Positions 25,201 to 35,509 are shown, numbered from the stretch's first letter. The stretch: 64,000 bases of DNA from Cryptomeria japonica (GCF_030272615.1 NC_081412.1:668673852-668737851); one strand, 5' to 3'. The notes: generated from the sequence alone by a model not told the origin. Translations and numbers: made by a program.

Positions 25201-28200
25201 TTGTCTCTCAAGTACGTATCTTTTTATTTTTAAACTTTATACTTTTCATTCGCTCCTATTTATTATAATTTTATTGTTTATAATTGTGCCTTTTCATTAT
25301 AAATATTGTATGCAAATTCCAATAGGTTGTGAGTTATTTGACTAAGTAGATTGAAGTACATGATCCTTTATCCACTTGGTTAAGCACAATCGATTGAGGG
25401 CAAACAAGCTAAGGATTTGATCATTGTGTCGTTCAAATTGCATCTCTTGTCAAATAAGAGACCTAATTACATGGTTGCAAGGAGACGTGTTTCCGTGTTT
25501 CCGACCCCCTAGGACATGTATCCCGTACTAGAGACATCTTGGAATCCAAGAAATTAACGACATATGTGACTTTGTTTTCTGATACTAATATTTTCAGTTT
25601 TAATCTTAGAAAATTAAAAAATTATTAAATTATATTAAAAAATGGCATCTCCAAGTACCCTATCTCCCTATCTCCATATCGATACCGGAACCAATCTCTC
25701 GTACTAGTCTCTTGGCAACCTTACCTAATTGTAATGAGTAGGTGATCAAGAATTGGCATCTAACTCCCAAGTGTGCCAACATAGACACTCTAGTTACATA
25801 GCTTGCTGAAGTCTCTATAGATGAGGCAACTTCTACATATGGCATGGCTAGTGGGAGCAGCATTGCAACTAATTATGGTTCAAATGAAATTGATATAAAT
25901 GTTTTCTTTGATGCTCTCAATAAAGAGCAATATAAAAATTATTGAATCTTGATAGTAAATTTCATTTTTTATTGACATTTGACGAATCATTTGAATTATC
26001 AAATTGTGAATTTATGAGTATTTTCTTTCTTACAAATTAAAAGGTTTTTAAATAGTTAGTTCAATAATTTTGAGTGATTGTTATTTTTATTAAAAAAATA
26101 AAATTATTTTTTATATATATATATATACAAACCCATTCCTATACCCAAGGAAAAAATGCCATACTTGTTGGTATGTGCCAATGTGGCAACTGATCATATT
26201 GCTTGACTTAAATTTTGATGACTTTGACAACCGCATTCACCACCCCCCCCAAATCAATTAACAAGGGAGTGTACGGGGAGCAAAGCCCCTCTTGCAAGGT
26301 CTGGAGGGGTGATCCCCCAGTGATGCCTGAGAGTGGAGTCCATGGTAGGGGTATGGGGCAACATTCCCAAAGCAAAAATTGCCCATTATTTAATAAAAGA
26401 GTTGGTTGTTATTTTGGTATGTAAACCAACCTTTGAAAACCACTGAAAAGTCAAGAGATTGTAATTTGTTCTTTGCTAGATAATAGAAAAAATTGGATGG
26501 TTGTTTCTCTGTGGATGTAGCCCACATTGAATGAACCACCTTAAAATCTGTATGTTATTGTGAATTGCTATTTTTGCCTTTTATTCTGCATTATAATATT
26601 GTTTATTGCTTCGATTTGCCTAAACCCTAACAATACCAGTGTACCCACACCCCAAACACTTACCCGACTCCATACCAGGACCAAGAACTTAGCAATTAAT
26701 AAATGATACTCTACTAATGGGTGCTGCAATTATCATATTAGAGACTTCTAGTTTTTAAATTATGGATACTCCTAGAAGTTAGCTTGAGGCTTGATAATGG
26801 ATTATCCTATGTAAGAAAAAATCAATTGACTGAAATACGGGAGCTAATTCAGGGAAAACACCAAACTAAGAATTTTAAAAATTGGTTGTTGAGTCCAAGG
26901 GTTTGAGATCAAGTGGTTTTGCCCTACCCAAACAGGTGTCTCATCAAAGACAACAGGTATGTAGTTAATGTCATGTCCCCTTTTTCAATCTACAGCTATT
27001 CGGTGAATAGACTGTCAGCATAGGATTAACAATTAGATAAGCTGGTAATTGCTTTCAGTTTTACTTGTAAAAAAATCAAGTTAAACAAACATATCCACAA
27101 AATTTCTTTTTATCGAAAAGAAAAACATGAATATGATAATAACCGTAGCAAAATAATTGGATATGCTTCCAGAAAATGAGCTCTATTAGCTAAAGTGGGG
27201 GGAAAAATTGGGATGTAAAAATGTATAAATGGGTGCAAGGCTTGATGGTAGGCACTTGTTTACGTGCCCTAGTTCAACTCCCCTCACCGTAATAATGCAT
27301 GATGGGGTACAATCGAATGTGGTCTGTGATTAGAAGTCTTCAAAAGATGTCCAAGCTTACCCAAGATTTAAAAAATAAAAAATAACACTAATTGTACGAA
27401 ACTCCACGACTGAAGATATGATGTGAAAAAAGAAATTGAGCTGCATCAAGATGGGGAATGTGCATTCGAATATGACCTATGTTAAGAAATCTTCAAAATG
27501 CGTCCAAGCTTATCCAGGATTTACAAAATAAAAGAGAAAAAAATTGTCCCAAACTCCAGGACTAGAGAAATGGGTGTGTCAAAAAAATTTGCGTTGCATC
27601 AAGAAAGGGGTTAAATTGAGACCATAGGAAAATTCATTATAATAAATTCAAAAAAATAATTATATGAGCTTATGTGACACTTGCTTATTTAGCATTCTGT
27701 TGTATCCCAGAATGAATATATTGCTGTATGGATTGATAAAAAATGAAGTTGTCCACATGTATATTCCAATTATAGGGATACATGGAGCTGTGGTACAAGA
27801 ATAAAATAGGGTACAGATAAAAGCATGTTTCAAGTTGAAATCCTTCAATTATAGGAATAAAATAGAATAGAAAAATTGTAATCTTTACGAAGCCAACAAT
27901 AGTTTATGAGACAAACCCTGTCTTTCTAACTTTCAAAATTACAGAATGACTGCTACAAAGCTTAATGATGAACTCCCAGCAAAATGACCATTAAATGTCT
28001 GTGTAATGTAATGATAAACTTACCTATTAAAAAGTACACGATACATTTAAGTGACTTATAATGCACTCCACTCAAATTTAGTCAAAGCTATTCTGATTCT
28101 AAAATGAACCTTTCGTACAGTGCGATAGGGATGTGTTAGTCAATCACAGCCGTTTATTGCAAAATTGACGGTGTAAAACGTACGACATGTTAGTCAATCC

Positions 28201-28665
28201 GTACTGCCATTTTGAAACCAGAATAAATGCGTCCCTCAAATTTGTAACCTAGATTTTACCTTGTGACCAAGTTCAAAAGTAAACCTTACATGTGGCAAGG
28301 TTGTGATGTAAAAGTTTACATTATACAATTGAGTCCAACCCATGTTTAGAAATAACAAAAAAAGCGATCCAAGTTAGCCCACGCTGACAGCCCATGATTT
28401 ATCTATCAAGAAAAATTTCACGAAGAATAATATATTTTGCAAGAAAAAACCTGCGAAATAGCATACAATCTCTAAAAAGGAGATATTGATTGTAAATACC
28501 CAGCGATTACAATTCAGAAACAAGGAAAATTAAGCTGCATGAAAGGTAATTACCTGTAGAAGTGAGCATATTCTTAAGGGTGTTGGAGACGAGAGCTGCC
28601 TTCCTATCAATGATAAATTCGAAACCCTCCGCACTGATGAGTTTCACTGTGTCCTCCTTCCTCAT
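16163..28665 (-). CDS. ELOC: Elongin C (ELOC), three coding exons; one-base frame problem at exon 2 start
   Basis: Elongin C is a small SKP1/BTB-fold protein. In animals and fungi it pairs with elongin B and links substrate receptors to cullin E3 ligases or acts with elongin A; plant homologues are conserved but less studied. The three exons encode the whole family: KLISAEGFEF near the N-terminus, NTLKNML, then EVRFPEIS and VCQYFYWSLQ, then the C-terminal TLELMMAANYLHT helix. The expected product is about 98 residues, the usual size of plant forms. Splice sites are GT-AG; exon phases are 1 (exon 1/2) and 2 (exon 2/3). Introns are 10,065 bp and 2,140 bp, filled with transposable elements. As read, exon 2 starts with G4T5, one base more than the frame needs, so a strict translation would break after exon 1. 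This may be a homopolymer error or a true lesion. Confidence 0.85.
17417..17550. repeat. Direct repeat, copy in intron 2 of elongin C
   Basis: Shares a long match with 18762-18915, including 'ggcataggttggaggttggt' and 'gccccacaatggcaccc'. The two copies lie in the same orientation on either side of elongin C exon 2. Origin unknown. Confidence 0.7.
17715..18063 (+). mobile_element. tRNA-type SINE in elongin C intron 2
   Basis: A pol III B-box-like GGTTCAAATCT at 17777-17787 follows, at about the right distance, an A-box-like region (tagtgtcatgattaag, 17739 onward). The body ends with 'gtttgtggcctcacctgctt' near 18017-18036 and a short A-rich tail (ctaaaaaagaaaa). The tail resembles the end of the LINE-like fragment near 11168. 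Exact ends and target duplication are uncertain. No coding meaning is given to the 80-codon frame inside it. Confidence 0.6.
18382..18488 (-). CDS. ELOC: Elongin C exon 2
   Basis: 107 bases between acceptor TGCAAGCAG (ends 18489) and donor GTTGGT (18381). The correct frame encodes FTETTLGEVRFPEIS and VCQYFYWSLQFA, the core strands and helix of the SKP1-like fold. The frame fits exon 3 exactly. It fits exon 1 only if one base of the G5T5 run spanning the acceptor is discounted, since 106 bases are expected. Confidence 0.85.
18762..18915. repeat. Direct repeat, copy in intron 1 of elongin C
   Basis: Partner of 17417-17550, about 1.35 kb away; it has a short insertion (accaaactgaa) relative to the other copy. 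Confidence 0.7.
19106..20202 (-). mobile_element. 3' LTR of chromovirus-like element F
   Basis: On the minus strand it begins TGTCATGTTCCC directly after a purine tract and ends GGGGACATTACA at 19106, giving inverted ends. The part from 19106 to about 19420 matches 23323-23640, the other LTR. Several gggtttttatcctcc-type short repeats lie at 19840-19915. It sits in intron 1 of elongin C. Confidence 0.75.
20203..20218 (-). other. Polypurine tract of element F
   Basis: Minus-strand TTTTGAGAAGGGTGGAT immediately precedes the LTR start TGTCATG, as expected for plus-strand priming in an LTR element. Confidence 0.6.
20219..21640 (-). mobile_element. Non-coding internal region of element F
   Basis: In an autonomous element reverse transcriptase and integrase would lie here. 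Only broken frames are seen and none shows a polymerase or integrase motif. A 167-codon frame on the opposite strand (20184-20687) has no recognisable domain and is probably fortuitous. Confidence 0.5.
21650..21950 (-). pseudogene. Retropepsin (protease) remnant of element F
   Basis: The minus-strand frame contains VLIDSGAIHNFID, the active-site loop D-S-G of a retroviral-type aspartic protease, near 21935-21895. Downstream come a Leu/Val-rich strand and an ILGVQCL segment corresponding to the second conserved strand region. At least one nonsense codon interrupts it. It follows gag on the same strand in the usual gag-pro order. Confidence 0.75.
22135..22770 (-). pseudogene. gag remnant of element F (capsid region and zinc knuckle)
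   Basis: The minus strand encodes a degraded Ty3-type gag: an ISTYDGSDKSLARAWL region, then YSVEFQRLF, then LLVLFIGGLTKPL and LASLQEAIKRALNLE, the typical order of the retrotransposon gag family. Nearer 22185-22140 a zinc knuckle CFSCKEPLELEHLC is visible. Nonsense codons and at least one frameshift are present. Confidence 0.7.
23311..23322 (-). other. Primer-binding site of element F (initiator Met tRNA type)
   Basis: Minus-strand TGGTATCAAAGC, close to the common plant TGGTATCAGAGC initiator methionine tRNA site, begins one base inside the LTR end. It fixes F's orientation as minus. Confidence 0.8.
23323..24300 (-). mobile_element. 5' LTR of element F (outer end uncertain)
   Basis: Plus-strand start TGTAATGTCCACTC matches the other LTR's TGTAATGTCCCC, and similarity continues to about 23640. 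Beyond that the two LTRs differ strongly and the outer TG end was not found, so 24300 is approximate. Deletions or a nested insertion may have altered it. Confidence 0.6.
24485..24650. repeat. GACTCG/CGAGTC-rich block with a ~90-bp palindrome
   Basis: More than a dozen copies of actcg or cgagt occur in 165 bases. 24558-24580 and 24623-24646 are near-perfect inverted arms (gtccatctgaaagactc / gagtctttcagatggac) around a gactcgcgcgagtc centre. Strongly CpG-rich against its surroundings. It lies 5' of hAT-like sequence and may be sub-terminal to that transposon. Confidence 0.65.
24803..24915. repeat. GC-rich ggggcgctgcccc hairpin module
   Basis: Repeated ggggcgctgcccc / gggggtgctgccccc units, each self-complementary. 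A related module in inverted orientation lies at about 26240-26365. Similar GC-rich modules occur in some plant DNA transposons; that link is from memory. Confidence 0.55.
25345..25500 (+). pseudogene. hAT transposase C-terminal (dimerisation) remnant
   Basis: A plus-strand frame reads EGKQAKDLIIVSFKLHLLSN with RPNY following. It matches the pattern of the hAT C-terminal dimerisation region, where a basic helix is followed by VxxNLRLLxR-type text. The rest of the transposase is absent or too decayed to see. Confidence 0.45.
25740..25945 (+). pseudogene. Acidic C-terminal tail frame after the hAT remnant
   Basis: The plus strand reads EVSIDEATSTYGMASGSS then NEIDINVFFDALNKEQYKNY before a stop. 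It could be the end of the same transposase or of another transposon protein. One in-frame TAG lies near 25800. Confidence 0.3.
26240..26440. repeat. Second GC-rich module, inverted relative to 24803-24915
   Basis: Contains gggg...cccc self-complementary units followed by 'aataaaagagttggttgtta'. That resembles the reverse complement of the sequence just left of the first module. The pair flanks the hAT remnant. Confidence 0.4.
27236..27605 (+). mobile_element. tRNA-type SINE-like unit with a duplicated 149-bp body
   Basis: The head has an A-box-like aggcttgatggtagg and a B-box-like AGTTCAACTCC (27271-27281) about 30 bases apart. Two tandem bodies follow, each starting gatgggg: 27301-27449 and 27450 to about 27605. 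Both contain 'gtccaagcttaYccaRgatt' and A-rich stretches. Lies in elongin C intron 1. Confidence 0.5.
28554..28665 (-). CDS. ELOC: Elongin C exon 1
   Basis: 112 bases: ATG at 28665, 37 codons and one base before donor GTAATT (28553). It encodes MRKEDTVKLISAEGFEF and ALVSNTLKNMLTST, the N-terminal strand-helix of elongin C. The ATG is chosen because family members start within a few residues of the KLIS motif; upstream in-frame text has no other ATG. Confidence 0.9.
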
Positions 28666-28697
28666 CCTTGTTTCTATCACAAATGGCCACACCAGAT

Positions 28698-28812
28698 CCA
28701 ATTTTGATCGCCCAACTTATTTGCAGGCACCCAGTCCAATTTTGGTCACACCCAATTCAATTTTGATTACCCCGTCGAATTCTGGTCATACCCACCTCAA
28801 ATTTGATCACAA
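28698..28812. repeat. ~20-bp minisatellite just upstream of elongin C start
   Basis: Four to five degenerate units of caattttggtcacaccc-type sequence (ccaattttgatcgccc, ccaattttggtcacaccc, tcaattttgattacccc, cgaattctggtcataccc, caaatttgatcaca). It lies in the 5' UTR or promoter region of elongin C. Confidence 0.6.
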
Positions 28813-29460
28813 CGAACAGGTTACTAAAGAATGGGTATGTTCCAGGCCTTCTGGAAGGCAGGGAACTTTTTTGAGCACCTCTGCGTAACAGAACAAAGGA
28901 AAGAAATAGTGTGGGCTAAACTGTTCGGGGAAGTTTTAAGGAGGACTAAAGATATTAAGAGGTGGATTTACAAAACAGGGGCAGGAGATTTTCGTTTGTT
29001 TTAGAACTTTTCCATGGTTAAATGTCACACTCGAGTTTTAAAAGTGAGTTATTAAGTGTGATCTAAGCTTTTGATTTGTCGGCCACGCCATGATGGAAAT
29101 GGTGGTTGCGTTCATTAGCGTTCAGGGAATACGTGTTCTTTAATTATTATTATTATAATATTATTTAATGTTCGATCCATATGGCAACGTAGAATTTTTT
29201 CCCATGATGTTACCTAGTCGACATATGAAGTTTTAATACAAGGATTGTTATCTATTAGTAAAGTGGGTTTCCTATAGTGATATTGATTTGAGTGGAAATG
29301 GAGTAAGATACTTTTAAAGGAGACGTGGGACAAGATGGTGGAAAGGATGCAATCCCTAAGCTTGGTTTAGGCATGCATACACATAAGCACTCATTTAAGT
29401 TAGAATAAACAATTAGTTGGTGTTTGATTGATTGATAAGTATATATTTATTAATTATTGA
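28813..29460. other. Upstream region of elongin C
   Basis: Expected to contain the elongin C promoter on the minus strand. I could not assign a TATA box or other element with confidence. No other gene seen. Confidence 0.3.
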
Positions 29461-30940
29461 TTAAACTGGTTTTAAACATCCACTCACAAATTACTTTTAT
29501 TTCAATATTTCTCCCTTTTCTAATGTGTGTTTGTTGAACCTGCATATTTTTTACCCCAAATATTGATTCAAAGTTTTTTGGTGCATGTTGATTGGGGTTG
29601 TTGATGGCTTGCAAAGACGTGCTCAGTTCTCAACGCACGAGAACACACCACTTCAGAGGAGGCACCCACAACTTCAGAGGAGGCTGCGGAAACAGATAAT
29701 CACTTAGGTTGCAAGTCACATTTGGTAGTTAGGATTTGAATTGTCTCTGCATGATGCTCTAAGGTGAACGATTGTGGGAGAGTTTAGGGTATAGGGTGGA
29801 GTGATGGTCATAATAAAAAATGCAAATAGCTTTTAAGAAAGTTGCCCAAACTTTTGGATTTTGTAAGAGACTTTTGGACTTTCCCAAGGATTGTGGTGGT
29901 TGTGAGCCACAACATTTGCTATAAGTTTTTTTTTTTTTGGCTTATTTTAGCATATGCTACTTATCGTTGCTCAGATTAGACAAAACCTCCCAAGTCCTTC
30001 ATTTTCTTGTTGTCCTTCTACAATATAACTTCACGCGTTGGCACATTGCTTGGTATTATTCATCTGCCATCTATGGGACATAGTCTTTTATCTTCTTTGC
30101 GCCTTATTTTCTTTTTAAAAGTTTTCATCCACCGTCTCTAAATCTACAATTTGATTAGGCTTAATGTTGCCATCTTCCCATTCTCTATTCTACACACCAC
30201 ACACATCTTCCTCATCTATGTCTTTTATATATGTGCAGACTATCTCTTTCAAGTCATCCTCCTTTTTTTTCAATGCAACCCTCTTTTGCTTTCTTTTTCT
30301 TTGTCAACTGCAAAAATGACACCCTTCTTGCTTATCCACCCTCACTCTCTACTATCTCCCTTGGGGGATGTTTTTCTCTTGTCCACAAAGTCTCTTTAAT
30401 CTTCCTAGTTCTATCTTGTTTCCCTTACTCTTCCCACTTTCTTGCATAATCTTACCTTTCACATTAACTAGTGATTAAATTAACTTTAAACATCCAATCA
30501 CAACTCACCTTTATTTCAATATTTCTCCCTTTTCCTATATCATGCACCCATTAAACTTGCATATTTTTAACCCAAAATATTGACTAAAAAGTTTTTTGGT
30601 GCTTGCTAATTGGGGTTGTTGACGGCTTGTAGAGACATTCTTGGTTCTTAAAGCAAGAGAACACACAACTTCAGAGGAGGCACACATAGCTTCAGAGGAG
30701 GTTGCAGAAATAGATGATCGCTTAGGCTGCAAGTCACATTTGGTAGTTAGGCTTTGAATTGTCTTTGCATGCTACTCTGAGATGGACAATCATCAAAGAG
30801 TTTAGGGCATAGGGTGGAGTGACGATCGTAATAAAAAATGCAAACAACTTTTAAGAAAGTTTCTCAAACTTTTGGATATTACGAGAGACTTTTGGACTTT
30901 CCTAAGAATCATGGTGGTTACAAGTCACAACATTTTTTAT

Positions 30941-31934
30941 TGTAATGTGGTGAAAATAGGATTCACTAGCTTAATGCATGCAAAATAGGCCTATTCCCAC
31001 ATTTGATTGCATTCAGAAGGAGAATGATCAACTAGGCTCAAGATGGCTCAAACACAAAGTGGATGTAGTTGTCCTTCGATGTTGAGTTAAAGTATAAAAT
31101 GTAATTGTAATGAAGAATGAATGAATTAGGAGTAAGTAACCTAAAATGATGGTTTTATGCATGTACAGGAAGACAACAAACTCAAAACCCAATTCTAAAA
31201 AATTATGTGGAAGTATAAACTGTAACTAACCTGCAGTCCAAATTGGAGGCAAAAGTGTAGGGACTCTGTCGCCTAGCTCAACCCATTCCTTGGACTTAGT
31301 TACCCAGCATGGCCTGCTCTCGTTAGTTTCAACTCTGACGAATTGCAAACTATAGATCTTTGTTTGATTTGCACTTTTCATAACTTCATATGCCTTCTTT
31401 GTGTTGAAATGCTCATGAAGATGCTTGATGTTGACTTGTAGCTGACTTAGAAAGAGAAGATCATGGAGGTTATCACAAATGCATAGATTTGCCACAAACT
31501 CCTAGTCTTCAATGCCTTGATGCTTGATCTCTTTATCTTGAAATGGAATTGAGGGAGAACTTCATCCTTGTAATTGATAGATGTTTCATTAGATCAAAAT
31601 GAGGGAGGATACCTTGCTTATATACCTCTCCCAAACATTTCAAGGTGCAAAATACAGAGCAAGTCAACACGGGAAAAGATTTCTCACTAAATCAAGTTGA
31701 CTATTGTGTGGACCAAATTTGGGGCTAGTTTAGAGGGAACGAAGCACCCTAGGAACCTTTCTCCCTCCATGATGGTCCTAAACTAGGACCTAAGGTCCTA
31801 AATGAGGAGAAGATGTTGAAAACAAATACTAAATTGGGTTGGATCAAGCATGTTGAGCACAAAAGTCCAGGAACGCTAAAATGGGGCTCAGATAAGCATG
31901 AATTTTCATTAGGGTGTAATTTTGTGACAATACA
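30941..31934 (-). mobile_element. 3' LTR of element B
   Basis: Plus-strand start TGTAATGTGG matches 47901. The other end is TACA at 31934, next to the polypurine tract. It is about 190 bp shorter than the 5' LTR because of an indel near 31345-31385 (48310-48530 in the other copy). A TATA-like box lies near 31615 (minus TATATAAGC). Confidence 0.8.
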
Positions 31935-31949
31935 TTTAGCCCCCACTTT
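31935..31949 (-). other. Polypurine tract of element B
   Basis: Minus-strand AAAGTGGGGGCTAAA abuts the 3' LTR start. Confidence 0.65.
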
Positions 31950-33840
31950 AGTGGGAGTATGAATTTGCATTCATACTCATAGTAAAGGAGATTGAGATAT
32001 AAAAAACTTTCATCAAGGTCAAAGAGAGAAGGATCATCAAGCCCCCAAGTGACTTAGGACCTTATCAATCTAAAACCAAGATAAAAGAAGTAATGCATGG
32101 AGAGAGAGAGAGAGAGAGAGAGCATAACCATGCTAGCCTAGTAAGGTTAAAACTTACTATGAGTCATGTAAATAAAATGGTGCAAAGGAGAATTGAAATA
32201 GTCTAGGAAGTTGTGTTATGCTAGTCAATTCACCTTAAGGATAACCAAGGAAAGCATTGTATCCAAGGAAATTCGCTAAATAAATGGTGCAAGAGATAAC
32301 CAAGGAAAGCATTATATCCAAGGAAATCTGCCAAAGGAAGATTACAAAGAAAAAGGCACAGTTTGCTAAGTAACCTAAAAAAAGCGACTATGAAAATTGA
32401 TCGGTGGTGTGTGCATAAAGTGTAACAAAGAGCAGAGCATATGACCCCACCTTAAAACGATTGCATATGCCTTACTAGGAGCAATTGCTTTAAGGTAGCA
32501 TACATGCATCCAAAAGACAAGCACATTTCCACTATGATATGCCCCTAGACAAGGACAAAATCAAAGGAAATAATATACATGACAAAAAGAGCACATAAGG
32601 GATCTACTAACTCAGGGGTTAGTATGTGCATGTGATAATTCGTGTATATCAAGTATAAATTTGTATTGAATTAACATCATACCCCAATGGCAATAAAACT
32701 AAAAGAAAAATGGAATAAGAGTACATGGGATGACAAACAAACATCTCTTTGGGTCAAGATGGAAGAGACCAAAAGAGAACGCAATGCCTTGCATCGTCCC
32801 CAAGTAGACAACACAAGGAACAAAGATCAAATGCATGACAAATAGAAGAGTTAAGATACAAATAGAGGAATGTCACAATATATTCTATCTCTTTATTACC
32901 TTGTACCAATAAAATAACAAAGGTCATTGGAAGAGGATGTAACATAACACAAAGACATATCAAGCAACACATCACTTAGGAAGCACATCACAAACAAGCA
33001 AACACACAAGAGAGAGTCCACGACATTAATGAGAGATAGTCAAGCAAATAATCCACCTCCCAATCTTACTTTAACATTATTTTAGGAAAGTGGACAAGAT
33101 GCAAGAGGAGTAATATCAAGCATGGTGGATGGAGCAACTGTCACTTCAAAAAAAGGACTATGCTCTAATGATGTGTCACTTTGTTGTCACTAAGAGCTAG
33201 GGTTAATGCTTTGGAAAATGTTGAATCTATAACTCATGATTGATTTCAATAACCTCATACATATCTTCAAAATTATTAGAATTATTTGTATTATTTGCAT
33301 CAACATTGTTAATATCATAAACATTATCATCCATATCATCATCTAGATTAATCACAATAGGATCTTTATTGTGAAAAGAACAATTATCATTCTTAGACAA
33401 TTTAATCATCTTAAGATTTCCTTCCTCCCTTGGACTAGTTATGGTTTGGTCAAATGGGATCAAAGCATTGGTAGGTTCCTTAAGGGAGGGAATGGTTTGG
33501 GAAGCAAGTTCATGGGCCTTAGCATGACATCTTCAGCATTGATCATGAGCATTGTGGTTATGTTTGGTTTAGCTTGAAATTTTAGAAGTTTTGGGATCAA
33601 CCAACATTGACTCCTTGTATTCCTTTGTAGAAGGAGGAACAAAAGGAACCTCACTAGGTGGAGGAATAGAGGATGTTAGATGTTTGTATGAAATAGGAGA
33701 TGGAATTGAAGCATAAATAGGAGGAATGAAAGGTGTAGAAAGGATTCCAGATCTAGAATGTGGAGATGGTACATCCTTACCTTTCTCTTAGATTGGAAAT
33801 TAGTTCATGTTTGTATTTTTGGTAAAGTAAGAAGAAAATG
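31950..33840 (-). mobile_element. 3' non-coding region of element B
   Basis: No pol domain. It holds a (GA)11 run at 32101-32122, and two copies of a roughly 55-bp unit, 'ataaccaaggaaagcattRt', at about 32239 and 32296. A short Asp/Asn-rich frame at 33463-33227 is not recognised. Confidence 0.55.
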
Positions 33841-33849
33841 TCTTAACGA

Positions 33850-34126
33850 GGTTGCAATGGTTTAAGTGTTTGAGGCCAAAAGAAGTCAAGGTCAAAGTTT
33901 CCATTACTTGATATAGGCTTATAAAGACTATGATTGATCATGACAATTTCTCCATTATGTGGGAACTTCAAGCACTTATGGATAGGAGAAGTAATAGCTT
34001 CCATGGAATTAAGCCAAGAAAGTCCTAGTCTTACATGGAATTGGTCAGAGGTTGGAATAACATAAAAGATAATATTCAAGCAGTTCTTGCCAACTTCAAT
34101 AGAAGGGGTAATTGAACCATGGGTAC
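33850..34126 (-). pseudogene. Protease C-terminal remnant of element B, cut by A
   Basis: Minus-strand frame with IEVGKNCLNIIFYVI, HVRLGLSWLNSMEA and HKCLKFPHNGEIVMI. It parallels the A protease (VTLPLRVGPVTKDV, LLGCPWIHEM, RCIKFPHNGVEV). The start of the domain lies on the other side of element A, beyond 45557; the active-site loop was not located there. Confidence 0.65.
34122..34126 (+). repeat. Target site duplication of element A (left), GGTAC
   Basis: Identical to 45553-45557 at the other end of A. Confidence 0.9.
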
Positions 34127-34937
34127 TGTAAATGGTGAAAATGGATAACAATAATAACGACATTGAAAGGCTAAATGAATTCAACCACAAAACCCTAGCC
34201 TAACAACAACAAAGATCCACCATAACATATGAAGATTACCTAAGACAATGCAAATCAAATCAAATCACAAAGATTATACCATCACATGTCCAATAGGGTT
34301 TGGATCTCCATTCTTCCTATCTCCATTGATCTTGCTTGATATATTTGCTCTCAGATTTTATGTGTGCACAAGAGCTCAACAAAGAACGGAATGTGGTTGC
34401 AAGTAGGATCGCATATGTTGAAAAGCGTAGTGTAGTCAAGTAGTCAATGGGGGGCTGAATGCATAGATTGATTAAAATGATTGATTAGGGTTTGATAATG
34501 AAGGAAGCATCTCCTTATATAGAGGACACTATATGAAATGGAGGGATAAGATTGAGAGGTGTAAAAGGAGGTCGGCTATGATTAGAGGGTAGGTAAAAGA
34601 AATAATAAAATAATGAGAGAGTAGGTAGTGTAGGAATTAAGAGATGAATGACATGTGTCATAAGTAGAAAAAGCTAATGAATTAATTAAATGAATAAAGA
34701 TTTATTTAATTAATAGAAGAAGTGGGATCAATTAAATAAATAAGATATTTATTTAATTTAGGAAAAGGATAATTTAAATAAATAAATGTATTTATTTAAA
34801 TGAGAAATAAGGCTAGAAGAGGATAAATGAATTAATTAAATAAATAAAGATTTATTTAATTAATAGAAGAATTAATTTTAGATAATTAAATAAATAAAAT
34901 ATTTATTTAATTAGACTAGACAATTTTGGGTGTCTAC
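34127..34937 (-). mobile_element. 3' LTR of element A
   Basis: Minus strand begins TGTAGACACC at 34937 and ends ...TTTACA at 34127. It differs from the 5' LTR (45552-44745) by about 14 substitutions and one 4-base indel over roughly 808 bases, counted by hand. A TATA-like CTATATAAGG (minus) lies near 34513. Confidence 0.92.
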
Positions 34938-34951
34938 ATTTTGCCCCTCTT
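34938..34951 (-). other. Polypurine tract of element A
   Basis: Minus-strand AAAGAGGGGCAAAA directly before the 3' LTR. Element C has AAAGAGGGGCAACA at the same place (54033-54046). Confidence 0.8.
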
Positions 34952-34984
34952 TGAGACAATGCAGCTTGTCACATTGTTTCAAAG
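34949..34984. other. Stem-loop abutting the polypurine tract of A
   Basis: ctttgagacaatg (34949-34961) pairs with cattgtttcaaag (34972-34984), with one imperfect pair and a 10-base loop. A similar stem occurs beside C's polypurine tract at 54043-54078. Confidence 0.6.
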
Positions 34985-35178
34985 AAGATAAGATGAACTG
35001 ATACAGAGTTGCCCCAAGATGCGAATGATATGCCTCCTCGAGAGATTGGATGAAAATGTGTGGAAAGACCACAGACAATCTCTCGATAAGAAAGAAAGGC
35101 TAGAATGGACTGACCAGATAAAGTGACAAAGTCACGGGATAACGAAGATTGACACAGGAGACTAGGGCTAGGGTAGTC

Positions 35179-35185
35179 TATAAGA
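35179..35185 (+). promoter_or_regulatory. TATA-like box of the captured PMD gene
   Basis: TATAAGA on the plus strand about 95 bases upstream of the ATG at 35277. The position suits a promoter kept within the element; no functional evidence. Confidence 0.35.
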
Positions 35186-35509
35186 TAGACCACGAGGGAA
35201 ATACATCCTCATTGTCATCTACACCTCCAAGAGATTAGAGTGCAAAGAGAGAAAAGAGTAGCAGCAGTCAGCAACGATGGCCTTGGTTCACAGATTCGAC
35301 CGCGTTCGCTGATTCCAGAGGCCAGCAGAGGCAGGAGAGCTTGTAAGTACCACAAAACCTCCTTGTACTTTGATGCATTTATTGTTGTCATTAATGCATG
35401 CTAGGTAATGTAATAAATGCACGTTTATGCGGTCTAAAAGAGCGTTTATGTCATGAAAGCATGTTTGTGTCCAAAAATGTGAATTTGTGTCTTCTAGGTC
35501 AAATCGACA

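Noticed and set aside
29465-30470. Possible gene in the 1-kb tandem unit
   Set aside because: No frame is conserved between the three copies; short plus-strand frames near 30151-30449 are not kept in the other units.
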